Source of the DNA: Stereum hirsutum FP-91666 SS1
Taxonomy: Eukaryota > Basidiomycota > Agaricomycetes > Russulales > Stereaceae
Assembly (NCBI RefSeq): GCF_000264905.1
Contig: NW_006763139.1
Coordinates: 259,949 to 323,948 of the forward strand
Length of the DNA stretch: 64,000 nucleotides
Direction: 5' to 3'
This document shows, piece by piece, positions 22,603 to 35,154 of the stretch; positions within the stretch are counted from its first letter, which is position 1, and each line of letters starts with the position of its first letter. A program made the translations under genes and the position numbers. Under the pieces are notes generated by a model. That model ran no database searches, was not told where the DNA came from, and was given only the letters and a program-made list of their open reading frames with translations.

Positions 22603-25600
22603 ATGACAGATCACAGTAAACGACGCACATTGAGCTCATTTCTTGGAGGGTAAGCGTCTTGGTCACTGCGAAATTGTGCCATGACCGCTGATATACATTC
22701 GACGATACAGATCTATGACCCCAGTGTGTTCATCCGAGTGTTTCTCCAAACCCGTTTGGCTCTCCTAACCCCTGACCACAGACAAACAAGTCCGACGACT
22801 CTGACCCATCGAACTTCTCCGCTCAAACATCTGCCGATACCATCCCGGAGCCTACTCAAGATGGAGGTATCGCTACGACGGAGTACGCACAGAGACGCAG
22901 AGAGCTCATGCAGCTCGTCACAGGCCTTCTTGGCCAAGGGTATGTTTCGCTCACTGTCCTTCATGATGCTCGCTGATACTTCCTTTTCATGATAGTGCTC
23001 ATCAGATCATTGATATACCACGCATTGCCGTCATAGGAGGACAGTCCGGTACGTGATACGATAGCATTCCAGAGAATCCCTACTAACTTAACATATAGCC
23101 GGCAAAAGCTCTGTAGTCGAAGCAGTCACTGGTGTACGTATTTGTCCCACCCGTGTGCTCAATATCTCTGTTCACATTGAATTACTATAGCTCAATGTGC
23201 CACGGGACAGTGGGACGTGCACGCGGTAAACTCGCTTTATCTTTAAAGCAATTAACGGTGGCGAATACTCACACAAACTACAGGTGCCCGATGGAGTGCA
23301 CTATGTCGAGCTCTGCATCCACTTGGTCTTGTCAGATTTCTTTGCGCTATGAGTATGACGAAACTGGTGTCAAGATGAGCGCCACGCAGCATGCCTTTAG
23401 TCCCGTGCTCACCGACCGAGGGGAAGTCGAGTTATGGATTCGTCGAGCGCAGGTTGCCATTCTGTCTCTTCATAGAACGGTCACAGAGTGTCAGAGCCTC
23501 TCGCAGGACCACCTGAAGGAGATTCAGAGGCTACTTCAGAAAAATGGCGACCGCAGCATTCTGCAGTTTTCCAAGAATGTCGTATGCGTTGACATAAGAG
23601 ATCCTGATGCGACAGATCTTTCCTTCGTGGACTTGCCCGGTATGTTTCTTCACATTCCATGATGAAAGTAAGACGGTCTTATCGCTCACGATGACTCATG
23701 ACGTAGGCCTGGTCCAAAACATGGACGCCGACATAGTTGAGCTAGTGAAGAACCTCACTGTCTCCACTATCGAGCAGGACTCGACCATTATTCTCGTCAC
23801 TATCCCATTGACAGGTATGTAGAATTATTATGCTACAGCTGTGTTTCGTGTCACTCAACCTCGCACATACATAACTCAGATGAGATGGAAAACCAGCTGG
23901 CGTTTCGCTTGGCGAAGGAGGCCGACCCTGAAGGAAAGCGTACTGTCGGTAAGCAATCACCATCTTACCTCTCCCACTATTGCTCACATACATACGGCCT
24001 GCGTCTTGCTCATCTACAAATTTATTTGTAGGAGTGCTCACTAAACCCGACAAGCTTCAATCCGGAGACCTCGGGGCTCGTCAGCGCTGGAAAGACGTCA
24101 TACTTGGGCGAGCTCACGCATTGAATCATGGTTATTATTGTCTTCGTCTCCCCAGCGATGGAGAACGCGAGCGCACCATCACCCGTGCACAGGGCGAAGA
24201 GATTGCCACTGCGTACTTTGCTTCTGATGCTCCATGGAATGAACTAGACACTAATCATCGTCAACGACTTGGTGTTTCGAACTTGGTCTCTGACTTATCA
24301 CGACTTCTCATGCACGTCCTAGAGAAAGCGTAAGCCTTACGGTTTTTGAACATCCTTTGTCTCACGACAATGTGTCTCATTATTCTCTGGACAGACTTCC
24401 AAAACTTCGCAAGGACATCGCGTGCCTCCTCTCTGACTGCAACGCCAATCTGACAGCCCTTCCTATTGTGCCAGAGACCGATAACGCTGTTGCGACTGTA
24501 ATTCTCAAAGTCTCGAAATTTACGTCGGAACTATCGCGAATGGTTTACGGTCGAGGTGATGTCAGAAAGGATCTCATACAGCGTAATCAAGGCAGCTATG
24601 GCGTTCTTCGTCGTAAACTATATGGTACTGCGCCTGATCTTAGGCCATTCGACGACCGCTTGATGCGGCCCGGTCGTCCTGCGTATCCCGGAGACGAGGA
24701 CGGTGACCCCGATCCGCTTGTGGACCCTTTGGATCTGGGAGAGGTTCGTCGTATTTTGAAAAAGTATGTCCATTTTGTACAGGTGGTTTATCGTGGCACG
24801 AGCTGTATACTTATGCTTCAAAGACATATTGGTTGGGAGCTTCCTGGGCATATTCCCTTTGAAGCCACAAAGGAAATGTTGGACTCGTCTCTCAAACTGT
24901 GGTCGGAGCCTACCCAGACTTGCCTTGAATCTGCATTCATGACACTCGCCGCAACGGTTGATGAATTAGTCCGGGGGCATTTTCGGCAACTGACATTGTT
25001 CGAGAGCACCGTTCGGTAAGTGGTACTTTATATCTGATTCCGCGTCGCTTCATCTCCACTTAATGATGTTTATAATATATTAGCGATATCATCCAATCGA
25101 AGCTCGACGAGATCTGGGAAAAGGCATCTTCTGAAGTAGACCACACCCTTCAACGAGAGCGAGAGCCGCTTTGGACGCAGAACGACGAGTACTTCTTGTC
25201 ATCGAGGTCGAAGTGGCTCGGAATATACAAGACCGAACGTCATGCGCCTGGGACCGCCCCGGACGACCCCGACGCGTCTACACCCCTCCCGTTCCAGATG
25301 AGATCTTCACCGTCTCCCAACTCAGTGCAGACTCATCAGACCCGGGCTCTGGAAGCTTTGGCTGCACTCGGATTCGACGGGCTCTGCGCTACAGACTTTC
25401 ATCGACTTTTCCCTGCCGATAAATATGATGAAGAACTTGGAGTTATAGCAGACGTTCGTGCTCATTTCCAGGTGGCATACAAGGTTTGTTCTCCCATACA
25501 TCGTCTCCTTTCAATTAATTCATTACTCTACTATCACTTTCGTAGAGGATTATTGACCAGGTTCCCCTCACGATCGAGCATTCCATGAATCAACCTTTCG

Positions 25601-25770
25601 CCGACGGTCTTCACGCAGCACTCTTAGGTGTTCTCGACATCGGCTCTGCTGAGAAGATGGAGGCACTTCTGAGCGAGGATCCAATCATAGCAAGGAGGAG
25701 GGCGGATCTGGCTCAGTCAAAGGCACGTTTGATAGATATTCAGCGTCGGTTGGAGCGGTTCGCTCTGTGA
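22603..25770 (+). CDS. Dynamin-like (Mx-type) GTPase, copy 2, intact
   Basis: Fourteen exons (22603-22649, 22711-22723, 22782-22939, 22996-23048, 23099-23133, 23191-23225, 23284-23639, 23707-23814, 23880-23948, 24032-24329, 24395-24763, 24824-25015, 25084-25483, 25546-25770) sum to 2,358 nt, giving 785 aa in frame. The start MTDHSKRR matches MTERNKRR of copy 3. The GTPase domain shows G1 GGQSAGKSS, G2 PRDSGTCTR, G3 DLPG and G4 TKPD. Stalk and C-terminal effector helices (MNQPFADGLHAALLGVLD) follow. There is no PH or proline-rich domain and no transmembrane segment. Such proteins self-assemble on membranes; the fungal Mx-like branch has no established role. Exon phases match copy 3, so the duplications were DNA-mediated. 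All key residues are present and no lesion was seen. Confidence 0.93.
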
Positions 25771-26661
25771 CCGGTAGTTAGATTTCGTACAGGGTTCCAG
25801 AGCCACACATGTTCTCGGTTTGAGCTGCAACTCGTATGTATATGTCGTGATATGTGCTTGGTTCGATCGCTCCGGTTTGTAATCAGATCTTGGTCTTTGA
25901 CGTAGGGGGATTCTTCGTCAATATTGGTCTAGCTCATGCGTAAAATAGTTTCATTAAGGATATCGTTCGGTGAAGAGGAAATATACAGGCAACGATATAT
26001 AAATACAGATGTGTTAGGCACGAATCAGCTCAACACAACCGTGCTGATGAGTATGTGAAGATCGACTATTCAGGCAGAAAACAAGCAAAAGTCTCGTCAC
26101 CTTTACCACTGGAGCGTAGTCACCGCGATTCCGGGCTGATCACACATGAAACAAAGAGCTAGAGAGGCGGATGTATATGACCAATGGGCATTCATATAAC
26201 GCACCATGCGCACATCATTCTCTATTTTCTGAAGATATTTTATCCAAATTTTATCTCAACAGCTCTGATACCGCCGACTGTAAAATAAGGGGACCAAGGG
26301 ACAGGCTCTATGGTGTTGCATAACAAAAAACACATATCTTCGTCTACGCTGGCAGAGAATGATGACATCAAGATGACATCGGATAGTACGATCGGGAATA
26401 GAGTAATTAGCCCAAGGTAGACGACGTACATATGGTCGTGGAAAACTACATGCTTCATCATTTGGTTCGGTGTTGATGTGGAGGCGCTCCAGTAACGCAG
26501 ACTACTCCTCAATGGAGAGACTAATACTGACACATGTACTGAAATCATATATGGTAGAGCCTTCCTCTGCCTGGAAAACGACAATCTCCAGCTGACTAGT
26601 CGAACTCTGACATAACGAAAAGTCCGTTGCATCCGCATTGACACCGAGAAGGGGTGGTGAC
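25771..26661. other. Intergenic, no gene seen
   Basis: Converging 3' ends of dynamin copy 2 and a secreted-protein gene. A 203-codon minus-strand frame here (to 26240) continues past the likely stop of the secreted-protein gene but has no domain. It is judged non-coding. Confidence 0.5.
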
Positions 26662-27188
26662 CTAGCCTATGCACAAGACAATCATCATTTAGCAAAGCGG
26701 TGTATATACAACGAATTTTGGCGTGATTGCGTACCACGGAGAAATATGTTCCAAAGGGCCCTGGCTGGAGGTGCGCCGAGCGAGAAGGCTTCGAAGGTGA
26801 TAGGATTACCAGCCGTTGCTTCCGCTCCGAGTTGTGCCGTCGGAAATGCACCAGTGAAGAGAAATGTATCAGTTAAGGTGAAGTTACTGTTGAACGGTGC
26901 TCCTGTCATAAAGCTAGTTGTCTGAATTTCAGTAGTATATGGGTAGTTAGTACGAGTGCTCCATGTGCGTAGCTTCAAACATACTGCGAGTATGGCCGTA
27001 AAATCGACCGCCACCGGCTGAGATGCTCCAGTGGAGGGATCTGTGGCAGCAAGAGTAAAGTCATGAATTTCTGTGTCATTGGCACATAGCGATTGACGAC
27101 TAAGAATGGTAGACGGTGCTGGCGATGCGTGGGCTGTGAAAGTCAGCGCCAAGAGGACAATCGAGAGTGCAAGCATCGAGTAAGACAA
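26662..27188 (-). CDS. Small secreted protein
   Basis: ATG at 27188 starts MSYSMLALSIVLLALTFTAHA, a clear signal peptide. The first intron (26984-26922) is a textbook fungal intron: GTATGT, branch TACTAAC, end TTCAG. A second intron with donor GTACGC after FLRG probably ends CATAG at 26667 and leads straight to TAG, giving about 131 aa (68 + 62 codons plus a junction codon). A longer C-terminus through the next AG is possible but has unlikely composition. The mature protein is rich in Thr, Phe and Ala with several N-glycosylation sequons (ANDT, SNFT). No family was recognised. Confidence 0.7.
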
Positions 27189-27264
27189 GTATGTGGGTGC
27201 AGAATCAACGTGACGCGGATGAGGAGTATCTGTTGTTGCAGAATACTCATCAATCCTCTACATC

Positions 27265-27271
27265 TTTTATA
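27265..27271 (-). promoter_or_regulatory. TATA box of the secreted-protein gene
   Basis: TATAAAA on the minus strand, about 77-83 bp upstream of the ATG at 27188. Confidence 0.45.
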
Positions 27272-28082
27272 CAAACAACCGAAACATGAAGATCGGAGAT
27301 ACCTTCTTGTGCCTGCGGGGAATTATTCCTTTTGGGATATGCAGATCAAGCCTAGAACATCGTTGTTGATCAGCTGTTCGAACACAGTCGTTTCAACAGC
27401 CATGTATGTAAGACTGAGATAGAATAAAGCACTCATGAAACGAGTTTGCCCTTACAAACGATTTATGTATAACCAGCGTGAGCACATGGACTTTGGAGTA
27501 AGTACTTGGTGAGGGTGTCGCTTCGGCATACTCAGGACGGCGAACGATAAAAATGAATAAATCATAGCTTGGCACTCTGCGGTAGCAGGTTTCCCCAAAG
27601 CGCAAGGAAAATTCAGGTCATTTGTGGCAGGAGCTCGCAGTAGCGCCGAAGTCGAAGGCTTTATGATTGGGTGGCGGTGGCCTCACCACTCTCGAAAACT
27701 AGCTATTTTATACGCCAACCGAGAACTCCCGCTGACTGTCACACATTGCTATGCATACCGCTGAAGTGTATCAGGATCAATGCTAGTATCACATGCGAAT
27801 ATATGAAAGGGAAACCTGTATGAGATCGGGCTCCGTGAATGACTGCTAATCATTCCAAATGATCCCACCTAGGTAGTGCTCAGATCGTAACAGCAAGAAG
27901 AAAAAGTCGCACATCAAAACCGTATGTCCATTTCAACATCGGGCGTTCTCCACAAATTAATCCATCTTGCCACAGCTTATCTTAAAGAGCTGAACTCCTG
28001 TCCCTAGCGTATCAAATGGCCGCGTTATAGGGACTTCAATATTACATTCTCGCAACATAAAGACAAAGTATACGGGAGCTGT
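27272..28082. other. Intergenic, no gene seen
   Basis: Upstream of the secreted-protein gene and downstream of the Na+/H+ exchanger. No coding, RNA or repeat signal recognised. Confidence 0.5.
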
Positions 28083-30105
28083 TCATACCACATCCGTCAT
28101 ATCTCCTCCTCGATGCGCCTCTGTCACACCGTGATTATCTACGTCTTCTCCAGAATGCTCGTATCCAATCCCCTGGCCCCATCGACTTCTAATCAGCACT
28201 TCCCTTCGGTCGTCCGTGCTGACTGAGCGCCGAATAACGGATGAAAATGTGATCGGACCGATTATAGTGCAGATTAGAACGGCCCATATGCCAATGAGGT
28301 ATACGTCCTCTGATATAACAGTCAAACCGGTGGGTACGAGGGAGGAAGCATATCCAACTTGAAGGATGAGGATTCTGCGAGACGTGATGAATCAGCAGAG
28401 AAGAAACCCTGTGTAACAGTGATGTGAAGATGAGTAGGACAAACCCTATTTCTCCTCTCGCCACCATAGCAGTAGAAAGCATCATCGCTGGCGCAATGGA
28501 CGACTTAGTGGGCCATTCTATGGTCCATCTTCCCGCCACAATCCTCGAGGTCTTGTCCGCACCCTTCTCCGTCAAGCTGACGTCTTGGGAGCCGACAGAG
28601 TCCGTCTTTGTAAATACCGAGCTAGACCTGCGGCGGACGCGTATTTCAGCAATAGGGATCCAAAATCCTACGACGAGTTTGCCTATAGTCATGAAAATTG
28701 CAAAGACGAGTCCTTGCCAGAAACGAGTGATGGTGAAAAGATCTAAAAATGGTATTCTAGAGGAAGAGATAAATCAGGTTCAATATCGCCATGTGAAGTG
28801 CAGTTGTGTAATAGAGTTCAAACAACGTACGAATACCCGATTGAGGCGAAGAATAGAGGCGAAAATATCTGTAATCCGAAGGATGAAAAAGATGGTACGG
28901 TCAACGCGAGGAAAAGTATTGCAAATGAACTGCTCACGTGCTTGTGAACGGGCCCGACCATCCTGTGGAAGATGCTACGATATGATTCACTCTCAGGATC
29001 ACTCGGTAATACTGAAAGCATCACGCCCGAAAGGAAGGAACCGAGTAATACCGTCGAGCCTGCATAATATGCACTGCAGGAGGAGCCAATATCATTATAA
29101 GAAGAGCCATCGGGATAGAGAAAAGTGTACGTACATGGCTAAATGTGCAGACAGGACACATAGCCCAAGCGACAGGGCCGTATTTCCACCTAGCCGTATG
29201 ATGTGTTTCTCTATGAACCGCCTATATAGGGGTCGAGCGAAAAGGTAAGTAACGGCTGGACCAAGGACTGCCAGAGCAACACTCGCGACTATGGGGCGTC
29301 CGATCGTCCAGCCGAGACTCGTGGTAATGTCATGGCCAAGCCCATCTATGACTCTGTACATGTTTCCACTTTAAATTAGTACCAAATGCATATATCGACG
29401 ACGCGCTAGAAGATATATGACAAACAGCGGACGTACGAGAGCAAGACGAGGGCGATGACATCGTCAACGAGAGCCGCGCCCATAATGACGCTGCCGATCC
29501 GAGTGGACATAACGTCGAAACTGTCTGACTGGGCACGAAGGATGGAGAATGTCGTCCCGAGAGAGTCAGACGCTAGCGCGGCTCCCTACAAGTCTGTTCA
29601 GTTCGACAGCCGACATCAAGACGCAGTAAGAGGGACATACACATGAAAATGCATGCAATGCTGAGTATTTGAATACACCGGACAGAACCGCAAAAGAGAG
29701 TGCCATTGGAAGCAGTACTCCGGTAAACGCAGCGATGGTGGCGAGTGGTAGACAAGATAGAAATAGTCGTGCATCAAAGTCTAACCCCCCTGTGTCATGA
29801 GCGTAGCAGTGTTTTCAGTCGACTAGAAAAGGTAGTGAAATGATGGGTCACGGACCTTCGAAGACAATGAGTACCAAGCCCCAATATCCGACCACCAACC
29901 ATGTCTCCTCCCAGCTATGCTCCAATATTCCCGAAAGTGGAGAGCCGTAAATTACACCGAGAGCGATCTCCCCGAGAAGACCTGCAGAGAGAAGGGCATC
30001 TGCTATGTATCTCGAGACTTGGAGTAGATATAGAAAGGAGCTGAGCGTGAGGAGAACAGGGAGCGTTGGCTCCTCATATATGACACCGAGAACTGAGGAC
30101 GACAT
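28083..30105 (-). CDS. Monovalent cation/proton antiporter (CPA, Na+/H+ exchanger)
   Basis: Eight exons (30105-29856, 29789-29641, 29585-29437, 29353-29135, 29073-28938, 28868-28837, 28756-28445, 28374-28083) sum to 1,539 nt, giving 512 aa in frame. The protein is a run of hydrophobic helices. Family motifs are VFEGGLDFD (helix 3-4), ALASDSLGTTFS, LVDDVIALVLLS (the ion-binding DD-type pair) and VARGEIGILILQVGY near the C-terminus. These place it in the Na+/H+ exchanger family that swaps K+ or Na+ for H+ across the plasma or an organelle membrane. The 32-nt exon (28868-28837) and the readable but spliced intron at 28937-28869 are fixed by the HKHIFSPLFFASIG match to the family. The cytosolic tail is short. 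Confidence 0.88.
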
Positions 30106-30221
30106 CTCGGTAAATGTCGATGTGATGTGTAAGGCGACAAAAGTGAACGCCGAGAGTTAGTGTACTCACGAGATATACGAACGACCTTATATAAGATAAT
30201 GAGCAGGATGGGATGATTAGT

Positions 30222-30987
30222 TCACGCTAGAGTGACGTAGTCCCAGATCATGTAGTACGCCACAATGAAGTCCGAAAGATAGGGGAGGATAGGGGTGAAG
30301 TTAAAGCACGACTTCCAAGAGCCCACAAAACATAGAGTTGGACAAATATGGAAAGCCGAGAGGCTATGCTGCGGATGCGTATGGGCTCGACCGACTTGGA
30401 AATGAGACATCTCCACCAGTTGGGTCGGTGACAGGGGTTCAAAGCAGAGTCGAGAGAATGTTCAAGACAAGTGTTCCGCTTCGCCAAGAAAATCGCCCGA
30501 AGACAGCGCACCATTCAGGATGTACCTGACAAAGACGAGAACATGCTGGCCGGTACATTTGGGTACATTTGGAGAGTCAGCCTCTCGGCCGCTCTGGAGA
30601 TTAATGCTGTGTAGACTTTGGCCACACCCAAGAATTCGAACATAGTAGACATGCCTAGAATTGCGAAACAGATGCTTTGTCCAGGAGACATCACACAAGC
30701 AATTCGAGCCTTGGCAAAGATATACAATCAACCCTTCCAAGTTCCGAAACACCCCTCAGACTCGTCTAGTGAATCGATATAATATTCATACAAAACGGCC
30801 AGAGATGAGATGTTAGTACGTGCTTGTCAAGGTGACTCAGTTGCAAGTAAGGAGTCTGGTTTCGTGCTCGACACCCGAATTCAGTAAGGAGCACAATGAA
30901 CAAGTAGGCGACGCCCGTGATTACGCAGGTGATGGAGGATGGCGGCAGTAAGAGCGAAGGGTGAGCTACAGCAGATATCTTCGGCAT
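30222..30987 (-). pseudogene. Unrecognised membrane-protein gene or remnant
   Basis: Several minus-strand frames with hydrophobic segments follow each other: ITCVITGVAYLFIVLLTEF near 30930, ICFAILGMSTMFEFLGVAKV near 30650, and a C-terminus ending AYYMIWDYVTLA with stop at about 30222. The joins are not clean: an in-frame TGA sits just upstream of the 30.7-kb segment for the most natural acceptor. It may be a multi-exon integral membrane protein whose small exons were missed, or a decayed gene. No family is claimed. Confidence 0.3.
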
Positions 30988-31356
30988 CGCTATGCCTGGT
31001 CGTCGCCGTCAAAGTGAGAGTACTCGTCAAGAACGGGCAAGCGTGGGAACTTCCAAAACTTTTCTCTTCCACGTGGAGGTCGCGGTTCGCTCCGAGAACG
31101 CGTTTGTCACTCCGCTCAAAGACCAACAGACACGCTTACTGTGCGTTTTGATGCGAGGCCGCCACATAAACACGGATTCCTTCGTTCAAGGCCGTATGGT
31201 TCAGGCAATGTTCTGGTCATGCATAAGATATTGCCTCATATGTGCTTTTTTGTGGCGTTCCCTGGGATTTATGCATACACGTTGCCAATCGCTGTCTCGA
31301 CTCTTTATACTCTGCACTACAGCTGGATTAGCATCCTTCCACCATCTCTTCACACC

Positions 31357-34300
31357 ATGACCGAGCGCAACAAACGACGTGGATTTGGACTCTTTCTCGG
31401 AGGGTCAGTATGCGTCCCTTCGAAATATTAGCTTTCACGCTGACTCGTTGTCTGTCTTAGATCGAAGAGCAATGAAGTGAGTCTTCCAACATTCTTATCA
31501 TTATTTATGTATTTATCTCTCCAATAGACGGAGCGACGAAGCGACCCTATCATCTCTGACTCCTCCCGAAACTCGTTCTCCGATGCTTCCCCTGAACCGA
31601 CCCCAGAGGTGCATCGCGATATTGCTGCGACGGAGTATGCTGTGAGGCGTAGAGAGCTCATGCAGCTCATAACAGGTCTTCGTATGAAAGGGTGTGTCAT
31701 GATTATAATACTTCTTTGAACTGTTCACCGACACTATCCTTTGGTGACAGCGCACATCAACTCATCAAAATTCCACGCATCGCCGTTATTGGAATACAGT
31801 CTGGTACAGTGATCTCATTGCGCAAGCTGTGTCATCCGTTTAATGGTTCCATTAGCTGGCAAGAGCTCCGTTGTCGAGGCCGTAACTGGGGTGCGCATTT
31901 ACTCGCTAACTTCTTGAGTCCTCTTCTGACGATACGGTCTCGTAGATCACCGTTCCCAGAGACAGTGGTACTTGCACGCGGTATGTAGGCTTTGCTTATT
32001 ACTCGAGCGTTCAAATGAATTGATGTTTAATGCCGATACAGATGCCCAATGGAATGCACCATGTCAAGTTCTGCAACCACTTGGTCCTGTCAGATTTCTT
32101 TGCGCTATGAGTATGACGACGCCGGTGTGAAGATGAGCGTCACCCAGCACACGTTCAGTCCTGTTCTCACAGACCGTGGACAAGTCGAGCTCTGGATTCG
32201 CAGAGCACAGGTAGCCATTTTATCCCTTCACCGCACGTTGACGGACTGTCAGAATCTCTCCGAAGATCAAGTCAAGGATATCCAGAAGAATTTTCCGAAA
32301 GATGGTAGAAGTATGCTTCAGTTCTCGAAGAATTTCGTCTGCGTCGATATCAACGATCCCGATGCGACAGACATTTCTTTTGTGGATCTGCCGGGTCAGT
32401 CGAATATCACTCTGAGCTATAGTGCTATTATTCAAACTCGCTCTGCTCGTTCATATAGGTCTAGTGCAGAATATGGACGTCGGAATAGTCGACCTAGTCG
32501 AGAATCTCACCATCTCTGCCATCGAGGATGACTCCGCCATAATCCTCGTCACCATGCCCCTCACAGGTAAGATGACAACGGTCTACGCAGTTCAAAGCTT
32601 CATCTCACATCGCTGCCTTTATAGACGAGATGGAGAACCAGTTGGCGTTCCGCTTGGCCAGAGAGGCTGATCCCGAAGGCAAGCGTACTGTTGGTAAATA
32701 GAACCTTTCGCTTGGATACAGGTTGATGCTGATGTTTTGCTTGGCTATCCTGCGCTACTATTTATCTGAACAGGTGTTCTTACAAAACCCGACAAGATTC
32801 AAGCGGGCGATTTGGGAGCTCGTCAGCGGTGGAAGGACGTGATATCGGGCAAAGCTCATCCGTTGCATCACGGTTATTATTGCCTTCGTCTTCCCGATGA
32901 CGGTGAACGCGCCCAATCGATTACTCGTGCGCAAGGTGAAGAGATATCGAATGCCTACTTTGCTTCGAACACTCCGTGGAGCGAGCTCGGTCCAGCCGGA
33001 CGTCGCAGGCTCGGGGTCGCGAACCTCGTTTCTGACGTATCCCAACTCCTGATGCGCCTCTTGGAAGAAGCGTGCGTATTCGTCTAAATCGAATCATTTA
33101 CAGAACTGAAACCATCTCCACAACCAGACTCCCGAGGATTCGCGAGGAAATCAGTTCCCTCCTCTCCGAATGCATTGCCGATATCGCCGCCCTTCCTGCC
33201 GCTCCCGAGACCGACAACGCGACTACGACTGTCATTCTCAAAGTTTCCAAATTCACCTCCGAACTCTCTATGATGGTTTATGGCCGAGGTGATATGACCA
33301 GAGACTTCATACAGCGCAATCAAGCGAACTATGGCGTCCTTCGTCGTAAAATACGTGGTACGGCTCCGGATTTTAGGCCGTACCATGACCGCGCTTTGCG
33401 CTCTCGTCCCTCGTATCCTGGCGATGAAGACGGCGACCCAGACCCACTCTTGCAACCACTCGACCTTTCGGAGGTTCGATATATCTTGAAGAAGTATGTG
33501 TTTCCCGAATGCGGACCGACATGGTACTGACGCTTCCAAGACATATCGGCTGGGAGCTTCCAGGTCACATTCCCTTTGAGGCTACGAAGGAGATGCTGGA
33601 CTCTTCGATCAAGTTATGGGACGTACCCACTCGTACCTGCTTCCAGTCCGCGTACATGACGCTCACGAACATGGTCGACAACTTGGTTATGGATCACTTC
33701 CAGCAACTCACGCAATTTGAGAGCCTTGTCGCGTCAGTTGACTCTCCCTCCTTACCATACTTGATTGTTTAACTTATGTTTTGTCGCACAGTCAACTCGC
33801 TCATGAAAATCTGGCGGAGATATGGGCGAGTGCGTCGAAAGAGATCGAAAAAGCACTTGCGCGCGAGCGAGACCCGCTCTGGAGCCAGAATAACCATTAC
33901 TTCTCAGCGGCCAAGTCTAAATGGCTCGGGATATACAAGTCGAAACGCCACGAACCCGGGTTTTCCGAGGCCGACTTGCCATCGAGGGCAGTTACCCCAT
34001 CATCAGAACCTGCTTCCCAACAGCCATCTCCCCAACCGCATTTTCTATCAATGCCTTCTCAATTCGGAGGGTTCGGAGGGTTCGGACAACAACCTTCTGC
34101 CTCAATGCCTGCTCCAACTGGAAAGCGGGGAATCTCCAAATCCGTAGAAACGCATCAAACTCAAGCACTGCAAGCTTTGGCGACACTCGGATATCACGGA
34201 ATCACTGCTGCCGATTTTCATCGTCTTTACCCCGCCGACGAGTACGAAGAGGAACTGAAGGTCATGGCGGGCGTACGCGCCCATTTCCAGGTCGCATACA

Positions 34301-34600
34301 AGGTGCGTTACCATCACCCGTAATTTCTTTACTTACCTTTTCATGCTCCTGATCGTATCATTCTCCCTCTCGCAGAGAATCATCGACCAAGTTCCCCTCA
34401 CGATCGAGCACTCCATGAATCAGCCTTTCGCAGACGGTCTTCACGCCGCGCTCTTGGGTGTCCTCGACGTCGGATCGAAGGAGAAGATGGAGGCGCTGTT
34501 GAGTGAGGATCCGGCCATTGCGAAGAGGAGGGAGGAGTTGAATGAGACGAAGGCGCGTTTGATGGATATACAGGCTCATTTGGAGAGCTTCGTGCTTTGA
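31357..34600 (+). CDS. Dynamin-like (Mx-type) GTPase, copy 3, intact
   Basis: Fourteen exons (31357-31403, 31461-31476, 31528-31691, 31751-31803, 31856-31890, 31946-31980, 32042-32394, 32459-32566, 32625-32693, 32774-33071, 33128-33493, 33541-33732, 33792-34302, 34376-34600) sum to 2,472 nt, giving 823 aa in frame. Exon phases match copy 2 throughout. The GTPase motifs are GIQSAGKSS (second P-loop position Ile instead of the Gly of copy 2), PRDSGTCTR, DLPG and TKPD. The stalk and the effector domain (MNQPFADGLHAALLGVLD) are intact. Compared with copy 2 it has a longer Gly/Gln/Pro-rich loop before the effector domain (FGGFGGFGQQPS). It is the closest relative, and probable source, of the truncated copy at 53.8-55.3 kb. 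Its function is not established for fungi. Confidence 0.93.
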
Positions 34601-35154
34601 AGGGGGATTGTGGACGATTCGTTGTATACGTGGGTGATTTTGTTGAATTTTTTTCGGAGATGATTAGAGATGGAATTTGAACTTAGAGTTGTATGCGCTT
34701 CGTGATGTGTCTTTGGTTGTAGAAATTAGAGCGAATTGGAGGATGTATTGTGGAAAGGTTCAGAGTTGCACGTGCACATCACCGGCTTGTCGCCACCACA
34801 GCTTCGAAGGCGCCCTGTGTGAGAGAAAAATTATATTCGGTCTCCTTCCCACCAATTGCGGGCGGTGTAGATTCAAACGCCTGCTCGGCTGACTGAGTGT
34901 GATTCATTGTATGACACAATGAAATGACACGAATCCTTGAAAAGATTCCTCATGCTGTCCAATTCTATAAAAGGCTGTTCTTTTAATACCATTCCGTGCG
35001 AGCCGAAGTGTTATATCTGGCTTCCTCGTACAAGCCACTTGCTCATTGCCCAGCACAATCCTCATCCCTCTGAGATCACTCGTCTGCGGTGTCATTAACC
35101 TTCACCACCATAAACACCTCACACACTCCTATAAACACAGTCCTTCATATCGAT
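34601..35154. other. Intergenic / promoter region
   Basis: No gene recognised. CTATAAAAG at about 34966 and CTATAAAC at about 35130 are TATA-like; the second lies 25 bp upstream of the small protein start at 35155. Confidence 0.45.

Noticed and set aside
26240..26851. 203-codon minus-strand frame as a longer C-terminus of the secreted protein
   Set aside because: It would need read-through of the intron at 26734-26667, and its composition (many Arg, Cys and hydrophobic runs) does not resemble a secreted-protein tail.
28869..28937. Reading straight through 28937-28869 of the antiporter gene (open frame)
   Set aside because: The segment has GTGAGC and TTACAG boundaries and removing it restores the family pattern HKHIFSPLFFASIG, so it is treated as an intron.
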